Source: an uncultured Succinivibrionaceae bacterium
GTDB lineage: Bacteria; Pseudomonadota; Gammaproteobacteria; Enterobacterales; Succinivibrionaceae
NCBI GenBank assembly: GCA_944389865.1
Contig: CALXNX010000013.1
Span: forward strand, 1-46,380
Direction: 5' to 3'
Length of the DNA stretch: 46,380 bases
The first letter of the stretch is position 1; each line of letters begins with the position of its first letter. Of this stretch, positions 43,573 through 46,380 are shown piece by piece. The position numbers and the translations under genes were made by a program. Under the pieces are notes generated by a model. The model ran no database searches and had not been told where the DNA came from. It saw only the letters and a list, made by a program, of their open reading frames with translations.

Positions 43573-43726
43573 GATGCGTTTTTTATGTCTGATTAGTTAT
43601 AAAGATTGACGGCAGCTTAACTTGATGCTTATTGAGTGCGGTAAACGAGCTGTTGACGGCATAAATATTTAACTAGTGTTAATTCAAAGTGTTAGCAGGA
43701 ACAGCTGCAGCTGCAGCAAAAACAAA

Positions 43727-43754
43727 TTGACATGACCTTATAACTCAGTAAATT
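43727..43754 (+). promoter_or_regulatory. Sigma-70 promoter of the second EAL gene
   Basis: TTGACA (43727-43732), 16 bp, TAAATT (43749-43754), in an AT-rich intergenic region. It implies that the second paralogue can be expressed separately. Confidence 0.55.
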
Positions 43755-43832
43755 TGCTGACATAAGTATTATAAATAACGCGTCAATCCTGCGGTCAGAC
43801 AGGGTACCGGCCGCAAAAATCTTGAGCTGAAA

Positions 43833-46154
43833 ATGACTGAGCAGAATACGGCGGCGCCGCGGGATGGCGCTGCAGAAAATTTGACTGCCTTAAGCGCCGA
43901 AGTGCGCACTGATCGCCGGCTGCAGAGGGCTCTCAGGCGCATTAAATATGCCGCCGTCGGGGTGAGCCTGCTTTTAGCGGCCGTCTTTGCAGTGCTGATG
44001 TATGCAGTGTGGGAGCTGATGCACAGTTCGTACGATGATCAAATAGTCAATTATGCTGAAACCTGCGCGGTGGCAGTGCAGCGCCAGGCTGCAGGCGATC
44101 TGACCGCGCTGCAGACCTTCAGTCTGCTGGTGACCGACGGTGATTCCTTAACTAAATCCTATATGGAGCATGCCCGCAGCCTCAGCGCCTTTGAGGTGAT
44201 CTGCTATTGGGGCAGGGACGGCAGGCAGACTTATCTTTCCATCTCCGGGATCACTTGGGACAATGCCGATTATCCTCAGACCAATCCGCACCAGCGTGCG
44301 GCGGTGGAAGCTGCCTGGCAGGGGCATTCCACGGTCTCTGAGCCTTTTATGTCATGCTCGCTTAAAGTCCCTGCAGTGGCCTTTACAGTGCCGATTTTCA
44401 ATCCTGAGGGCAGGGTGATCGGGGCGCTCTCCGCAGTGCGCCGCCTTTCCGTCTATGAACGCGAGATTTACGGTCTTACCGCCCCCGCCGGGAAGGTTGA
44501 TCTGTTCTTGATCAGTAAAGACGGCATTTTGATGGCGCAGAGAAGCTGCCAGCAGCATCATTTAGCGCCGTTGACCGACTGCACGCAGGAAAATCTGCTG
44601 CCGCCTGCGGATATGGAGCTGCTGCAGCGCGACTGGACGAACGATGCTGACATGCATGCGGCCTTTACCTCTGAGGGCGATACCTATCATATAAGCAGCC
44701 GTCCAGTAGGCTTCGGCGGCTGGAGTGTGGTGACCTTAAGTAATTTCAGCGCGCAGGCCTCGCCTTATTTTGTCAGTCTCAGCACGCTGGCCGCGCTTAT
44801 TACCCTGGTGTTCGTCACGGCGCTGACGGTGTGCTTTACCGCAGGCGGGCTCATCAGCCGTAATTACCGCAGGCAGATCAGCCTGTCATTCTATGATCCG
44901 CTCACCGGCGGCTGCAATCTGCGCCGCTTTGCCCTGGAGATCTCAGCGCGCAGCTGGTGCAGCCCTGCGTATTATTTAGCCGCCGTCAATGTGCGCGATT
45001 TTCGCTTTATCAATGAATATGCCGGCACCGCGACGGCCGATGAGCTGCTGAAAACCATTTATGCACAGGCCAAAAGCACGCCCGAGATCATGCTCATCTG
45101 CCGCGAGCAGGGCGATCAATTCTATTTTCTGCTGAAAGTCAGCCGGGCAGCTGAGATAGAGAAGCTGATCTTAGGCTTGTTTGAGCGCATCAGCACCGCC
45201 TTTGCTTCCAAGTTCGGCCTGTTCAAAGTGTATTTGTACGCCGGCGTTCTGCCGCTCAATAACATCGAGCAGTCTGAAAACCTGCTCCATCGCGTGAAGC
45301 TGGTGCAGCGCGCCTCGCGCTCAGGTCACGATCACGTGGTCACCCTCTACAGTGCGGAGATCTATCAGGGACTGATGGCACACCGGCGCTGTGAGAGCGA
45401 ATTAGAGCCGGCATTGGCATCCGGGCAGTTTAAGCTCTATCTGCAGGCCAAATTTGATGTCGCGGCGCAGCGCATCTGCGGCGCTGAGGCTTTGGCGCGC
45501 TGGGTGCTGCCGGACGGCACTGTGCGCCAGCCGGGCGAGTTTATTCCGCTGCTGGAGCAGGCCGGTTTGTGCGACAAGCTGGATCTCAGCATGCTGGAAC
45601 AGGTCTGCAGAACTCTGCGCTCATGGATCGACGAGGGCTTGGTGCCGGTCAGGATCTCGGTCAATCAATGCCGGCAGCTGCTGTTTCGCGGCGATTATTT
45701 AGATAAGGTCCAAGCGCTGCTCACGCGTTATCAGGTGCCGGCGCATCTAATTGTGATTGAGGTTTTAGAGCATGTGATGGCGCAGGATCTGCCCCGGCTT
45801 AATCAATACTTAATGCGCCTGCGCGCTCTGGGCGTTGGGATCGCGATCGATGATTTCGGCAGCGGATACTCGTCGCTTAATATGCTGAGCTCCCTGCAGG
45901 TGGATGAAATCAAATTCGATAAAGGCTTTATGCTCGAGAGCGATGCGCAGAAGAAGGATAAAAATAAGCTGATCCTCAAGCACTTTAAGGGACTGGCACA
46001 GCTCTTTGAGGCCGCGACTGCTGTAGAGGGCGTGGAGTGCAAAGAGGATGCTGACTTCCTGAGGGCTGAAGGCTTTAACACAGCCCAGGGATTTTATTAC
46101 GGCAGACCCATGGCAGCCGCAGAGTTTACGCGCAGGTTCATGCACAAAGCCTGA
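43833..46154 (+). CDS. Cache-degenerate GGDEF-EAL c-di-GMP phosphodiesterase, copy 2
   Basis: A 773-residue paralogue of the previous gene with the same order: helix (about residues 46-70), Cache-like periplasmic sensor, second helix near 320-345, degenerate GGDEF domain and intact EAL. The cyclase signature again reads QGDQF (426-430). The EAL core keeps E552-A-L-A-R-W, SVNQ, IEVLEH, DDFGSGYSSLN, EIKFDK, VEGVE and AQGFYYGRP. The cytoplasmic halves are much more alike than the sensor regions, as expected for a duplication that kept output and diverged in ligand. It ends before CRP sites that serve the next gene. Confidence 0.92.
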   Translation: MTEQNTAAPRDGAAENLTALSAEVRTDRRLQRALRRIKYAAVGVSLLLAAVFAVLMYAVWELMHSSYDDQIVNYAETCAVAVQRQAAGDLTALQTFSLLVTDGDSLTKSYMEHARSLSAFEVICYWGRDGRQTYLSISGITWDNADYPQTNPHQRAAVEAAWQGHSTVSEPFMSCSLKVPAVAFTVPIFNPEGRVIGALSAVRRLSVYEREIYGLTAPAGKVDLFLISKDGILMAQRSCQQHHLAPLTDCTQENLLPPADMELLQRDWTNDADMHAAFTSEGDTYHISSRPVGFGGWSVVTLSNFSAQASPYFVSLSTLAALITLVFVTALTVCFTAGGLISRNYRRQISLSFYDPLTGGCNLRRFALEISARSWCSPAYYLAAVNVRDFRFINEYAGTATADELLKTIYAQAKSTPEIMLICREQGDQFYFLLKVSRAAEIEKLILGLFERISTAFASKFGLFKVYLYAGVLPLNNIEQSENLLHRVKLVQRASRSGHDHVVTLYSAEIYQGLMAHRRCESELEPALASGQFKLYLQAKFDVAAQRICGAEALARWVLPDGTVRQPGEFIPLLEQAGLCDKLDLSMLEQVCRTLRSWIDEGLVPVRISVNQCRQLLFRGDYLDKVQALLTRYQVPAHLIVIEVLEHVMAQDLPRLNQYLMRLRALGVGIAIDDFGSGYSSLNMLSSLQVDEIKFDKGFMLESDAQKKDKNKLILKHFKGLAQLFEAATAVEGVECKEDADFLRAEGFNTAQGFYYGRPMAAAEFTRRFMHKA

Positions 46155-46207
46155 CGCGGGCTGAGGGCAGTAAAAAATAAAAATATTTTTGCCCCGTCCC
46201 GGCACAG

Positions 46208-46223
46208 TGTGACTGCAGTCACA
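46208..46223. promoter_or_regulatory. Perfect CRP site
   Basis: TGTGA-CTGCAG-TCACA is an exact 16-bp palindrome and exact consensus match. It lies after the second EAL gene and upstream of the promoter at the window edge. Confidence 0.85.
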
Positions 46224-46258
46224 AATGATGCCGAAAAGCTGATATTTATGGGCAGAAT

Positions 46259-46274
46259 TGTGAGTGCAGTCACG
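46259..46274. promoter_or_regulatory. Second CRP site
   Basis: TGTGA-GTGCAG-TCACG differs from consensus at the last base only. Its centre is 51 bp from the first site, close to five helical turns. Confidence 0.75.
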
Positions 46275-46348
46275 GACGGTGCGGGCGACTTTGGAGATGA
46301 TTACAGGTCCCGGCGCGTCAAATTTTTTAAAATTTGCGTAAAAAAGAT

Positions 46349-46376
46349 TTGACAGTGGGGAAAAAGTCATTAAAAT
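46349..46376 (+). promoter_or_regulatory. Sigma-70 promoter pointing out of the window
   Basis: TTGACA (46349-46354), 16 bp, TAAAAT (46371-46376). The gene it drives lies beyond the right edge. Confidence 0.65.
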
Positions 46377-46380
46377 GTGC

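Noticed and set aside
45810-46370. 186-residue minus-strand frame at the right edge
   Set aside because: It overlaps the conserved EAL end, the CRP sites and the promoter, and has no family features.
1-46380. CRISPR arrays, tRNA or rRNA genes, insertion sequences and attachment sites
   Set aside because: No regularly spaced direct repeats, cloverleaf-like T-loop sequences, transposase frames or long terminal repeats were found by reading; a covariance-model scan would be more sensitive.

Overview
The window reads as core chromosome of a motile gammaproteobacterium of moderately high GC content. Leucine codons are split mainly between CTG and TTA. The lineage markers are Dam methylase, MaoP, DgkA, PykA-type pyruvate kinase, a bamC-purC pair in the Enterobacteriaceae order, MotY (sodium-type flagellar T-ring) and a complete gluconate/GntR/CRP regulatory module. 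Aeromonadales/Succinivibrionaceae is my best guess; this is inference, not an identification. I found no rRNA, tRNA, CRISPR array, insertion sequence or prophage.

Layout. 1-6400: a small secreted LprI-like protein, a 1684-residue periplasmic alpha-2-macroglobulin that has lost its thioester, and DgkA. 6400-9100: tRNA deaminase TadA with tails, a 446-bp stretch without an intact gene, a solitary JetD-like (DUF3322-DUF2220) protein whose Toprim acidic residues are changed, and an HPr-like protein with Leu17 and Asp46. 9300-11750: motY overlapping a membrane-anchored Sel1-repeat gene. 11760-14840: HIT protein, flavodoxin-like protein, SDR and Dam. 14900-23300: minus-strand transporters (MATE, EamA, NhaC-type, sugar porter with a large loop) around metG. 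23292-23624 holds a cluster of TGCAA/TTGCA inverted repeats. 23600-27300: SprA-related putative metalloprotease, glucokinase, a secreted repeat protein and MaoP. 27400-34650: glnS with a leader containing two terminator-like hairpins, an unrecognised 152-residue protein coupled to rmlB, bamC, purC and pyruvate kinase. 34700-35764: a short flagellin with three cysteines behind a sigma-28-like promoter. 35771-41004: gntR, gntT and gntK-edd around a shared control region. 41200-46154: two tandem Cache-degenerate GGDEF-EAL proteins. The right edge carries two CRP sites and a sigma-70 promoter pointing out of the window.

How the genes fit together. Glucokinase, gluconate transporter, gluconokinase, phosphogluconate dehydratase and pyruvate kinase point to hexose and gluconate use through the Entner-Doudoroff route; the aldolase gene eda is not here. 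MotY, its Sel1 neighbour, flagellin and two predicted c-di-GMP phosphodiesterases form a motility theme scattered over the window. I see no obvious new multi-gene defence or biosynthetic island. The least explained items are the solitary degenerate JetD homologue, the S46D/R17L HPr paralogue, the motY-Sel1 pair, the glnS leader and the TTGCA repeat cluster.
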